This document shows, piece after piece, positions 26,643 through 34,459 of a DNA stretch of 64,000 bases; within the stretch, counting starts at the first letter, position 1, and every line of letters starts with the position of its first letter. Under the pieces are notes generated by a model. The model searched no databases, was not told where the DNA came from, and saw only the letters and a program-made list of their open reading frames with translations. Position numbers and translations under genes: made by a program. The DNA comes from Brooklawnia sp937867175. Lineage in GTDB: Bacteria; Actinomycetota; Actinomycetes; Propionibacteriales; Propionibacteriaceae. Location of the stretch: contig DAISIR010000005.1 in the NCBI GenBank assembly GCA_036821905.1, positions 62,001 through 126,000 on the forward strand. The letters run 5' to 3'.

Positions 26643-27827
26643 CTAATCCAGCCGGTCCCGGGTCCGTTCGTCGCTGCCGCGGTCGCGCAGGACCACCGGA
26701 ACACGGTGGAATCCGCCGATCGGGGCCACTGCTCGCCTGGCCGGCTCATCGACGGCGGGGGTGATCACGCGAGTGGCCAGCACCTCCCGCAGGGCGATGC
26801 GCAGTTCCATGGTGGCCAGCGGACGCCCCGGGCAGACGTGCGGCCCGATGCCGTAGACGAGGTTGTCTGCCGCGTTGCCCAAGGGATCGAATCGGTCCGG
26901 GTTACCGAAGACGTCGGCGTCGCGGTTCGCCGAGGTCCAGTGCAGCTTGACCACCGCGCCTTGGGGGATTTCGGTGTGGCCGACGCTCACCGGGCAGGTG
27001 GTACGCCGCCGGTTCGACACGAAAGGATCGTCGATCCGCAAGATCTCGTCGATGGCCGCGTCCAGTTCGGCGTCACTGACATCGGACCCGAGCCGCTGCT
27101 GGATGTCCGGATGCTCAGCGAGGTAGGCGAACAGGACACCCACGCACAGCGCGATGGAACCGAGGTCGCCGCCGGTCCAGTTGCGCAGTACCGAGACCAG
27201 CTCGGCGTCGGTCAATGGGCGACCATCGATCGTGTCATGCATCAATCGGGTGGTGAGGTCGTTGGGTGCCCGGTCACCCATCGAACGCCGCGGCTTGAGC
27301 ACCGACCGGATGATCTCGTCGAACTCCTCAGCGACTGCGGCTGTGCGGCTGCGATCCCCCGACCGCGTGGCTGCATGATTGGCAGCCATCCACTGGAGGA
27401 GTTGCGGCTCGAGTTTGGACGGCCAACCCAACCAGGCGCTCTGCGCACGGACGGCGAACTGGGCGCCGAGGTCGTGGACTGCGTCCACCACCACGCCGTT
27501 GGGGACCCTGCCCAACAGGTCGCGGGCGATGTCCCGGAAGACCGGCCCGAATGGGGCCAACGCCTCTGGTTCGAAGTACCGGTCCAAGGTTTCGCGGGCT
27601 GCGCGATGCTCGGCACCATCCAGACCGTTCGGCACCTGCAAGTGGGCGGAGACCGCGCTGGAGAAGGTGTCCGCATCCACGGCGGCCGCGACCACATCCG
27701 CATGTCGCAACAAGACGTACTGGCCCTGCGAGTTGCGGACGACCGGGTGCGCAGGACGCAATTCATCGGTGTATTCACGCAAGTCGCGGCCGGTGGGATC
27801 GAGATCATCTGGGGTGTGCTCGGTCAC
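26643..27827 (-). CDS. Cytochrome P450
   Basis: 394 residues from GTG 27827 with GAAGGAG upstream. The heme-ligand loop YGIGPHVCPGRPLA has Cys332; the K-helix ExxR is EILR. The I-helix reads NWTGGDLGSIAL, so the acidic residue is present but the usual catalytic threonine after it is replaced (Leu-Gly). This is a soluble bacterial class P450; no ferredoxin or reductase gene is adjacent. The unusual I-helix is shared by a subset of actinobacterial P450s and may mean peroxide use or a substrate-assisted mechanism. Confidence 0.87.
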   Translation of the reverse strand: MTEHTPDDLDPTGRDLREYTDELRPAHPVVRNSQGQYVLLRHADVVAAAVDADTFSSAVSAHLQVPNGLDGAEHRAARETLDRYFEPEALAPFGPVFRDIARDLLGRVPNGVVVDAVHDLGAQFAVRAQSAWLGWPSKLEPQLLQWMAANHAATRSGDRSRTAAVAEEFDEIIRSVLKPRRSMGDRAPNDLTTRLMHDTIDGRPLTDAELVSVLRNWTGGDLGSIALCVGVLFAYLAEHPDIQQRLGSDVSDAELDAAIDEILRIDDPFVSNRRRTTCPVSVGHTEIPQGAVVKLHWTSANRDADVFGNPDRFDPLGNAADNLVYGIGPHVCPGRPLATMELRIALREVLATRVITPAVDEPARRAVAPIGGFHRVPVVLRDRGSDERTRDRLD

Positions 27828-27945
27828 TTGGCACTCCTTCGGTGGCGATTCTTGCTGCCCAATCGGTCCAAATAGTGTCAGCCTATTTGACTGACGATCC
27901 ATTTGGAACTGCTTTCGTGACATCAATCGATCAACGGGAGCCGAC

Positions 27946-28020
27946 ATGCACTCCCCCGCGACCCTGACCGCCACGGTCTCGCTTCGCCGCGCTGCATGTT
28001 GTTGCTGTCGCTTCTGCTGA
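27946..28020 (+). CDS. Poly-cysteine leader peptide (24 aa)
   Basis: A 24-codon frame starts ATG 27946 behind GGGAG (27936-27940) and ends with the tract AACCCCRFC before TGA at 28018-28020: four consecutive Cys codons and a fifth at the end. A TTGACT -35-like box is at 27887-27892. Such cysteine-tract leader peptides occur in actinobacteria upstream of sulfur-assimilation and transport genes, where ribosome stalling at Cys codons controls downstream RNA folding. Downstream lies only a truncated lipoprotein gene. Confidence 0.65.
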   Translation: MHSPATLTATVSLRRAACCCCRFC

Positions 28021-28204
28021 CCGTCGCGTCGGACCAGAAGCCCGTTGCACCAATAGTCTCCCCGGACGCGGTTAGGCGCCCGTGCCCTGTGCAACCTATT
28101 TCGATGATCGATCCGGCAGGATCACTCTCTTGAACTCGGAATTCGTTCACCCGTAATCAATGCAATTTCGCCTGCCCTGCAAATGGGCCGACCAAGGAAT
28201 AGCC
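28021..28204 (+). promoter_or_regulatory. Leader RNA with alternative stems, and possible promoter
   Basis: Between the Cys leader and the lipoprotein remnant the RNA can form GTTGCAC (28044-28050) with GTGCAAC (28089-28095), and GATCC (28110-28114) with GGATC (28119-28123), the latter overlapping an alternative TGATC/GATCA pairing (28105-28124). This fits an attenuator. A TTGAAC / 18 bases / TAATCA pair (28130-28159) could be a separate promoter. AAGGA near 28193 is the ribosome site of the remnant. Confidence 0.45.
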
Positions 28205-28306
28205 ATGCCTAAATTCGCCCGACATGCCGCCGCGGCGGCCGCCCTTTCTATTGCACTGTTCGGGGCCGCCTGCAGTTCATCGGTGCAGGCGTCCGGCTCG
28301 GCGGCC
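28205..28306 (+). pseudogene. Truncated lipoprotein gene (signal peptide only)
   Basis: ATG 28205 begins a typical lipoprotein export signal: MPKFARH, a hydrophobic Ala/Leu core, lipobox LFGAAC (Cys at 23) and a flexible SSSVQASGSAAS linker. After about 34 codons the frame runs directly into the antisense of the M20 hydrolase, whose stop codon is at 28307-28309, and continues meaninglessly. The gene has therefore lost all but its first 100 bases, most likely by a deletion joining it to the end of the M20 gene. The Cys leader upstream suggests it was a substrate-binding lipoprotein for a sulfur compound. Confidence 0.65.
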
Positions 28307-29629
28307 TCAACAGTCCTCGAGCAGCCGGCGCAGCACCCGCGTCCCGAAGCGCACTGCATCGATCGGGACGCGCTCGTCCACCCCGTGGAAGAGGGCGGCG
28401 AAGTCGAGGTCGGGTGGCAGCCGCAGCGGGGCGAAACCATAGCCGGCGATGCCCAGGCGGTCCAGCCACTTGTTGTCGGTGCCGGCCGACAAGCAGTACG
28501 GCAGCAGCGCGCTGCCGGGGTCCTCGGCCTCGATGGCAGCATGCATCCTGTCGATCAGGTCAGATCGGCGGGGTGCGTCCAGCGAGGTGCCCACCTGGTC
28601 GACGACCACCTCGACGTGTTCCCCCGCCAGTTCGCGAATGGTGGCCAGCAGCTGGTCCTGGTGGCCGGGCAGGAAGCGACAGTCCAAGTGGGCGGTGGCC
28701 TCGCCGGGGACCACGTTGTTCTTGTAGCCGGCGTCCAACCGGGTGAAGTTGGCCGAGTCGCGCAGGGTGGCCGCCACGAACCCCCTGGCCCCGCCGAGCA
28801 GGTCCAGGAACCGCTCCAAGTCGTCGTCTGGGGCGATCCCGGTGATCTCGGTGACACCGTCGAACAACGCCTGCACGCTGGCCACATACTCAACCGGCCA
28901 GTGGTGCGCGTTGATCCGGGTGATCGCCTCGGCCAACCGGACGATCGCGTTGCTGTCGTTGGGCAATGAACCGTGGCCGGCGCGTCCGGTGGCCCGCAGG
29001 TGCACCCACACGAGGCCCTTCTCGGCGGTCTGCAACAGGTAGGCCCGGCGGGTTTGGTTGCTGCCGGCCACCGGCAGCGTGATCGAGTAGCCGCCCACCT
29101 CGCTGATCGCCTCCGTGCAGCCGTCGAAGAGTGCGGGATGGTGGCTGACCAACCAGTCGGCACCCAGTACTCCGCCCTGTTCCTCGTCTGCGAAGAACGC
29201 GAAGACCAGGTCGCGTGGCGGAATGATGCCCTCCCGAGCGATGCGCCGCAGGTTCGCCAGCATCATGGCGTCCATCGACTTCATGTCGACCGCGCCTCGA
29301 CCCCAGATCATGCCGTCACGCTCGACTGCACTGAAGGGGTCCACCGACCAATCGGCGGGGTTCGCCGGCACCACGTCGAGGTGGCCGTGCACCACCAGCC
29401 CGCCACGGCGTCGGTCACCCCCGGCTATCCGCACGACGACGCTCGCCCGGCCAGGCTTGGACTCGATGATGGTCGCCGCAATCCCGACCTCACGCAGTTC
29501 CCCGACCACGTATTCGGCGGCTGGACGTTCGGTCGGCCCCGACCCATCGCCGTAGTTGGAGGTGTCGATACGGATCAGGTCACCGGTGATGCGCAGCGCG
29601 TCGGCTTCGAGATCGGTCCAGTCGCTCAC
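28307..29629 (-). CDS. M20/M25/M40 family metallohydrolase
   Basis: 440 residues from GTG 29629. The zinc-site motifs are in order: VHGHLDVVPA (His, Asp), then WGRGAVDMKSMDA, then FFADEEQGG with the catalytic Glu pair, and a dimerisation domain containing RATGRAGHGSLPN. The C-terminal zinc histidine is in ALFHGVDERVP. Family members are aminoacylases, di- and carboxypeptidases; this one resembles the actinobacterial dipeptidase / succinyl-diaminopimelate desuccinylase-like group without further resolution. The C-terminus looks complete despite the truncated gene next to it. Confidence 0.85.
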   Translation of the reverse strand: MSDWTDLEADALRITGDLIRIDTSNYGDGSGPTERPAAEYVVGELREVGIAATIIESKPGRASVVVRIAGGDRRRGGLVVHGHLDVVPANPADWSVDPFSAVERDGMIWGRGAVDMKSMDAMMLANLRRIAREGIIPPRDLVFAFFADEEQGGVLGADWLVSHHPALFDGCTEAISEVGGYSITLPVAGSNQTRRAYLLQTAEKGLVWVHLRATGRAGHGSLPNDSNAIVRLAEAITRINAHHWPVEYVASVQALFDGVTEITGIAPDDDLERFLDLLGGARGFVAATLRDSANFTRLDAGYKNNVVPGEATAHLDCRFLPGHQDQLLATIRELAGEHVEVVVDQVGTSLDAPRRSDLIDRMHAAIEAEDPGSALLPYCLSAGTDNKWLDRLGIAGYGFAPLRLPPDLDFAALFHGVDERVPIDAVRFGTRVLRRLLEDC

Positions 29630-29649
29630 CCGACCAGCTTGGCACAACC

Positions 29650-30078
29650 TCAGCTTTGGGCGTCCACCACGAACACGACCGGGGTGCCCGCCTCGACGGT
29701 GCGGCTCACGGTGCAATCGCGATCATGGGACGCCCTGATCGCGGCCGGGATGCGGTCCCGCGCCGCGTCCCCGGCAGTACCCTCGGGGAACCGCAGCCGG
29801 AAGGTCACGGTCAGGTCCTCATAGTGGTTGCCGCCCTCGGTCGACTTGTGGCCGGATCCTTTCACCTCGAACAGTTCCGGCTCGGCCCGGCGGCTGGTCA
29901 TCAGGTCGACGTCGACCGCCGAGCAGGCGGCCAGCGCTGCCAGGAACAACTCCCCCGGGCTGAAGGCCTCACCGTTGGCGGCGATCTCGACGGATGCTCC
30001 ACGTGAGTTCTGCGCCCGGTACTGGCCTTGCGCGGTGCGGTGCAGGGTGACGCTGGTCGTCTTGCGCTGGTCGGTCAT
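29650..30078 (-). CDS. OsmC/Ohr family peroxide-reducing protein
   Basis: 142 residues. The two reactive cysteines are in LAACSAVDVDL (about 52) and HDRDCTVSRTV (about 119), the latter matching the SxxCxVS motif of OsmC proteins. OsmC family proteins reduce organic hydroperoxides, using lipoylated proteins or thiols. It is 20 bases upstream of the M20 gene on the same strand, so cotranscription is likely. A GCCCAATCGGGC palindrome lies 26 bases before its start. Confidence 0.85.
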   Translation of the reverse strand: MTDQRKTTSVTLHRTAQGQYRAQNSRGASVEIAANGEAFSPGELFLAALAACSAVDVDLMTSRRAEPELFEVKGSGHKSTEGGNHYEDLTVTFRLRFPEGTAGDAARDRIPAAIRASHDRDCTVSRTVEAGTPVVFVVDAQS

Positions 30079-30103
30079 GGGGCCAAGCCTGGCAGTTCAC
30101 TTG

Positions 30104-30115
30104 GCCCAATCGGGC
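30104..30115. promoter_or_regulatory. Palindrome GCCCAATCGGGC upstream of osmC-like gene
   Basis: The 12-mer is flanked by G and C, giving GGCCCAATCGGGCC (30103-30116), in the divergent gap between the OsmC-like and PAC2 genes. It matches sites before the DUF1846 gene, the DeoR gene and the mannitol-type PTS gene. Confidence 0.4.
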
Positions 30116-30197
30116 CGTCCCGGAATACCGGACCGGTCGGCAAGCGTTGCAACAACTGGACAACGAGCCATGCAACCATCCAGTGGAGGTGATGACG

Positions 30198-31118
30198 ATG
30201 CTCGATCCAACTGAGCTGTTCAGCTTGGCGCCGCACGTTGAGCCGCCAGAGCTAGACCAGCACACCGACGACCGGCCCACCCTGCTGGTCACCCTCGGCA
30301 GCTACGGCGACGCGGGCCAGACCCAGGCCCTGATTGACGAGCACCTTTTCGAGCGACTGGCCAACCACAAGGTCGGTACATTCGACGTTGACCAGTTGTT
30401 CGACTACACCGGTCACCGGCCCCCGATCGTCTTCGATCGTGACCATTTCCGTCAGTACGAAGCCCCCGAGATCGCACTGCACGCCCTGAGCGACTCGCAG
30501 GGCAATTCCTTCCTGTTGCTCAGCGGTCCCGAGCCGGCGTTGCAATGGGAGCGAATGGCGGCCTCGGTCGAGCGTCTGATTGAACATCTCCACGTCGACC
30601 GAGTGGTCATCCTGCAATCGATGCCTGCCCCGGCACCACATACGCGTCCGGTGCACGTGACGGGGTATGCCTCCGATCCAAGCCTGCTGGGTGACCGCGA
30701 AGGCATCCCGGGGATCTTCCAGATGGGGGCCTCGTTCACCAGCCTGCTCACGCTGCGGCTCGGCGAGCACGGCAAGGACGTCCTCGGCCTGGTTGCGCAC
30801 GTCCCGCATTACCTGTCCGAGACCGCTTACCCGGACGCGGCCCTTGCACTGCTTGGCCAGGCAGGTCCGGCCGCCGGCTTGGTGCTGCCGACCGATGGCC
30901 GGTTGGCGCAATCAGCCCAGGCCACCCGGCGCCAGATCGAGACGCAGATCGCGCAGTCACAAGAGGCGCAAGAGGTCGTGGCGCGGCTCGAGGAGCAATA
31001 CGAACAGTGGATCAACCAGCGCTCCCTGACCCTGCGGCCCGAGGTGCCCAGCGCGGACGAGATCGGCGCGGAGGTCGAGGAGTTCCTGAAGGGCCTCGAC
31101 CGCCCGGACGAGCAGTAG
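30198..31118 (+). CDS. PAC2 family protein (proteasome-assembly-chaperone-like)
   Basis: 306 residues. ATG 30198 is preferred because GGAGG lies at 30185-30189; ATG 30192 is too close. The PAC2 fold is seen in LSGPEPALQWERMAASV, VVILQSMPAPAPHTRPV, and the SLL...HVPHYL segment. The C-terminus is a long charged helix (QIETQIAQSQEAQEVVARLEEQ) likely to form a coiled coil. Actinobacterial PAC2 proteins are conserved and often encoded near proteasome-type genes, but none is adjacent here; role unknown. Confidence 0.82.
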   Translation: MLDPTELFSLAPHVEPPELDQHTDDRPTLLVTLGSYGDAGQTQALIDEHLFERLANHKVGTFDVDQLFDYTGHRPPIVFDRDHFRQYEAPEIALHALSDSQGNSFLLLSGPEPALQWERMAASVERLIEHLHVDRVVILQSMPAPAPHTRPVHVTGYASDPSLLGDREGIPGIFQMGASFTSLLTLRLGEHGKDVLGLVAHVPHYLSETAYPDAALALLGQAGPAAGLVLPTDGRLAQSAQATRRQIETQIAQSQEAQEVVARLEEQYEQWINQRSLTLRPEVPSADEIGAEVEEFLKGLDRPDEQ

Positions 31119-31121
31119 GCG

Positions 31122-31871
31122 TCAGCGGAGCAGTTGCCAGGCGCGCACCCCGCCGCTGATGCCGGCAGAGTTGGGGACAACTACCACGTCGTCGCCCAGC
31201 TGTGCCAAGACATTCGGTGCAAGGCAGCGTGCGTTTCCGCCACCCAAGTAGATCCGGTCCCAGACGAAGACCGGACGCAACGACTCCACGACCCGCCGCA
31301 CTCGACGCGACCACAGCGCATTGCCCAACCGCCGCCGTTCCGGCTCCCCGATGTACTCGTCGAAGATGGTCATCCGCATTGGTCCCCGCGACAACTCCAG
31401 GTGGGGTGCCAGCCGGCCGCCGTCGAAGTGCGCTGAACCCAACCCGGTGCCAAAAGTCAGCACCAGCTCAAGCCCGGCACCGGTGACCAGCCCAGCCCCG
31501 TGCACCTCGGCGTCGTTCAAGACCAGCGCCGGCATGCCCAGCGCACCGGACAACTTCGCCTGAATGTCCAAGCCCCGCCACTGCGCCAGCAACTCGGGCG
31601 ACACCCGGGTACGCGGGCCGCGTTCGGTGACGTAGTGCGGGGTGTTGATCACCACGCCGTGCCGCAGCATGCCCGGCATGCCCAGCGTCAACCGGTCGGC
31701 GTGCGGCAGCTGAGAGGACAGCTCGGCCACCACTTCCACCAAGGTGTCGGGTGACAGCGGGTAGGGCGTGGGGATGCGCACCACCGGCGCGCGCATGGTG
31801 CCGGCGGCGTCCAGGACAGAAGCCTTGATACCGGAGCCACCGCAATCGACTGTCAGCGTGGTGAGCTGCAC
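31122..31871 (-). CDS. ROK-family sugar kinase (polyphosphate glucokinase-like)
   Basis: 249 residues from GTG 31871. The ATP/phosphate loop VDCGGSGIKASVLD (8-21) and LNDAEVHGAG (Asp base) followed by LTFGTGLGSAHF are the actin-fold kinase motifs. The GGSGIK form and overall length match the actinobacterial polyphosphate/ATP glucokinase group, but the family's zinc-binding GHxxx Cys cluster is absent, as in PpgK. Converges on the PAC2 gene with a 3-base gap. Glucose phosphorylation is the likely role. Confidence 0.75.
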   Translation of the reverse strand: MQLTTLTVDCGGSGIKASVLDAAGTMRAPVVRIPTPYPLSPDTLVEVVAELSSQLPHADRLTLGMPGMLRHGVVINTPHYVTERGPRTRVSPELLAQWRGLDIQAKLSGALGMPALVLNDAEVHGAGLVTGAGLELVLTFGTGLGSAHFDGGRLAPHLELSRGPMRMTIFDEYIGEPERRRLGNALWSRRVRRVVESLRPVFVWDRIYLGGGNARCLAPNVLAQLGDDVVVVPNSAGISGGVRAWQLLR

Positions 31872-31996
31872 CCCACCAGCGTAGACGTTGGACGGCCATA
31901 CCTCTTCCTCGCGGGCAGCAGTCAGCCCCGTGGGGCTACTGTGGGGTCCAGCACCTCACCGGATGGGTGGCACACCGGCAGATAAGAAGGAAGACG

Positions 31997-33199
31997 ATGA
32001 AGGTTCTTGTTCTGGGTGGCGACGGCTTCTGCGGCTGGCCTGCATCCCTTCACCTTTCGGCTCGCGGCGACGACGTCGTTATCGTCGACAACTTCTCCCG
32101 ACGTCGGATCGACGAGGAACTGGGCGTCCAATCCCTGACGCCGATCCGCTCCATGGTTGAGCGGCGCGCGGCTTGGCGTGAGCTCTCGGGACGAGACATC
32201 GATGTCGTCGAGCTCGACATCGCGCAGGACTACCACGGCTTGCTCGAGCTGCTGGAAACCGAGCACCCGGACGCGATCATCCACTATGCCGAGCAGCGAG
32301 CTGCCCCCTACTCGATGAAGTCCGCCAAGCACAAGCGCTACACCATCGACAACAATGTCAACGCGACCCACAACGTGCTGTGCGCAATCGTGGAGTCCGG
32401 CCAGGACATCCACCTGGTGCACCTCGGCACGATGGGGGTCTACGGCTACGGCACGGCGGGGATGGCCATCCCCGAGGGCTACCTCAACATCCAGGTCCCG
32501 AACGAGGACGACGTCATCGAGACCGAGATCTTGTACCCCACGAACCCCGGGTCGATCTATCACATGACCAAGGTGCTGGACCAGACGCTGTTCGCGTACT
32601 ACGCCAAGAACGATGAACTCCGGATAACCGACTTGCATCAGGGCATCATCTGGGGCACCAACACCCGCGAGACCAACCTGGACGAGCGGCTGATCAACCG
32701 CTTCGACTACGACGGTGACTACGGCACGGTGCTCAACCGCTTCCTGATGCAGGCGGCGGTGGGCTACCCCTTGACCGTGCACGGCACCGGCGGGCAGACC
32801 AGAGCGTTCATCCACCTCCAGGACATGGTGCGCTGCATCGAGATCGCGCTGGACAATCCGCCGAACTCGGGCGATCGAGTGATGATCTTCAACCAGATGA
32901 CCGAGACCCACCGCGTGCGGGACCTGGCCAACCTGGTCGCAGAACTCACCGGGGCCACCGTCGAGATGGTTCCCGACCCCCGAAAAGAGGCCCTTGAGAA
33001 CGACCTGGTGGTGCGAAACGACCAGTTCCTGGCGCTCGGGCTGAACCCGATCACCCTGAGCGAAGGCCTGCTGCGCGAGATCAACGAAACCGCCGGACGC
33101 TACGCCGACCGCGCCGACTACTCCCGGATCCCAGCCACCTCGCTGTGGACGAAGAATCAGCAGGCAGGCATTCCCAGCTCGGTAACCGGCAGTAACTAG
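31997..33199 (+). CDS. sqdB: UDP-sulfoquinovose synthase
   Basis: 400 residues, an NAD-dependent epimerase-type Rossmann protein. It begins KVLVLGGDGFCGWPASLHL, and has the SQD1 hallmarks VDNFSRRRIDEELG, HYAEQRAAPYSM, LGTMGVYG, the YxxxK pair in YHMTKVLD and QGIIWG. These match plant and cyanobacterial SQD1/SqdB as I recall them, including the stretch ALNRF...QAAVGYPLTVHGTGGQTR (in two parts here). The enzyme makes UDP-sulfoquinovose from UDP-glucose and sulfite for sulfolipid synthesis. ATG 31997 is preceded by AAGGAAG. It is followed after 15 bases by a glycosyltransferase that fits the second step. Confidence 0.85.
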   Translation: MKVLVLGGDGFCGWPASLHLSARGDDVVIVDNFSRRRIDEELGVQSLTPIRSMVERRAAWRELSGRDIDVVELDIAQDYHGLLELLETEHPDAIIHYAEQRAAPYSMKSAKHKRYTIDNNVNATHNVLCAIVESGQDIHLVHLGTMGVYGYGTAGMAIPEGYLNIQVPNEDDVIETEILYPTNPGSIYHMTKVLDQTLFAYYAKNDELRITDLHQGIIWGTNTRETNLDERLINRFDYDGDYGTVLNRFLMQAAVGYPLTVHGTGGQTRAFIHLQDMVRCIEIALDNPPNSGDRVMIFNQMTETHRVRDLANLVAELTGATVEMVPDPRKEALENDLVVRNDQFLALGLNPITLSEGLLREINETAGRYADRADYSRIPATSLWTKNQQAGIPSSVTGSN

Positions 33200-33214
33200 G
33201 GATCAGGCGCCGCG

Positions 33215-34342
33215 ATGCGGATTGCGATCTTCACCGAGGTCTTCCTGCCGAAGATCGACGGCGTGGTCACCCGGGTGTTGCGGACCCTCGAAGAGCTGGC
33301 TGCGCTCGGCCATGAGGCGATCGTCTTCGCGCCCGGCGACCCGCCGCCGGTCTACGCCGGATTCGAGGTGGTTCGAGTCCGCTCGGTCGGCTTCCGGCCG
33401 TGGTATCCCGAGGTCAAGGTGGGCCTGCCCACCCCTCGTATCGCCGAGCAGATGATCGATTTCCAGCCCGACGTGGTGCATGCCGTCAACCCTGCCTGGC
33501 TCGCTGCCTACGGGGTGCTGTCAGCCAAGCGCCGCGATATTCCCCTGCTCGCCTCGTACCACACCCAGCTGTCGAGCTACGTAGAGAAACTGCACTTGGG
33601 CTGGTTGACACGCCCGGCCGACTGGTGGACGACCAATCTGCACAACCAGGCCGAGGTCAACCTGTGCACGTCGCCCCAAATGGTCGCCTCGGCCATCGAA
33701 CACGGTGTGGGACGGGTCGATCTGTGGCCAAAGGCGGTCGACACGACGACCTACCATCCGGGGGCTCGCACCAAGCGGATGCGCCGACGGCTGACCGACG
33801 ACCATCCGGAGATGCCGCTGGCGATCTATGTCGGCAGGCTGTCCAACGAGAAGAACCTGGACGACCTGCTGGAGCCGGTGCACCGGATGCCGCACGTCCG
33901 TTTCGCGTTCGTCGGGTCAGGCCCGGCCAGCGACCGGTTGAAGAGCGCGTTCTCGGGCACCCAGACGGTATTCACCGGCTACCTGACCGGCCACGAGCTG
34001 GCCGAGGCGTATGCCAGCGCCGACGTCTTCTGCTTCCCTTCAACAACCGAGACCTTAGGTTTCGCAGGCCTTGAGGCCATGGCATCCGGGGTGCCTGTGA
34101 TCGGTGCGGATGCCGGCGGAATCCCGCACTTGTTCACCCACGGGACAGAGGGCTTCCTGTTCGAACCGCACAATGCCGACCGAATCGTCGAACTGTTGGG
34201 CTTGCTGACCGATGATCCGGCGTTGCGGGCCCGAATGGGTGAGGCTGCTCGGGCGGAGGCCGAACGGCACGGGTGGCGGGCGGCCACCGATTCCCTGCTC
34301 CGCTTCTACGGTCTGGCCATTGAGCGACACGGCCGCAGCTGA
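33215..34342 (+). CDS. Glycosyltransferase, sulfoquinovosyltransferase (SqdX/SQD2)-like
   Basis: 375 residues, GT-B fold, family GT4. The N-terminal half has FTEVFLPKIDGVVTRV and ASYHTQLSSYVEKL; the C-terminal half has IYVGRLSNEKNLDDL, VFTGYLTGHELAEAYASADVF and the EX7E motif in TTETLGFAGLEAMASG. The segment LWPKAVDTTTYHPG and the AYASADVF..ETLG region are close to SQD2/SqdX. Directly downstream of sqdB, so it probably transfers sulfoquinovose to diacylglycerol. A GDP- or UDP-mannose enzyme of the MgtA type is the alternative, since those share the fold and start. Confidence 0.72.
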   Translation: MRIAIFTEVFLPKIDGVVTRVLRTLEELAALGHEAIVFAPGDPPPVYAGFEVVRVRSVGFRPWYPEVKVGLPTPRIAEQMIDFQPDVVHAVNPAWLAAYGVLSAKRRDIPLLASYHTQLSSYVEKLHLGWLTRPADWWTTNLHNQAEVNLCTSPQMVASAIEHGVGRVDLWPKAVDTTTYHPGARTKRMRRRLTDDHPEMPLAIYVGRLSNEKNLDDLLEPVHRMPHVRFAFVGSGPASDRLKSAFSGTQTVFTGYLTGHELAEAYASADVFCFPSTTETLGFAGLEAMASGVPVIGADAGGIPHLFTHGTEGFLFEPHNADRIVELLGLLTDDPALRARMGEAARAEAERHGWRAATDSLLRFYGLAIERHGRS

Positions 34343-34346
34343 GCCT

Positions 34347-34372
34347 TTGGCAACCGGATGCCAAGGTTGGCA
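34347..34372. promoter_or_regulatory. Alternating TTGGCA half-sites before the mmd operon
   Basis: Three half-sites, TTGGCA (34347-34352), TGCCAA (34359-34364) and TTGGCA (34367-34372), alternate in orientation with 6 and 2 bases between them, giving two overlapping inverted repeats. They lie 88-113 bases upstream of mmdA, between it and the glycosyltransferase stop, and so may be an operator; alternatively the first pair is a weak terminator stem of the upstream transcript. Confidence 0.45.
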
Positions 34373-34459
34373 ATCAAGCAGCCTCGGCCAAGTATCCACG
34401 TGGTAGCTTGAGCCCAGCGCCCCTTCGTGGTGCGAAATCACTGCTACAGCGAGGTGACA

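Noticed and set aside
28300..28969. Continuation of the lipoprotein frame to 269 codons
   Set aside because: Beyond about codon 34 it is antisense to the M20 hydrolase, whose motifs are intact.
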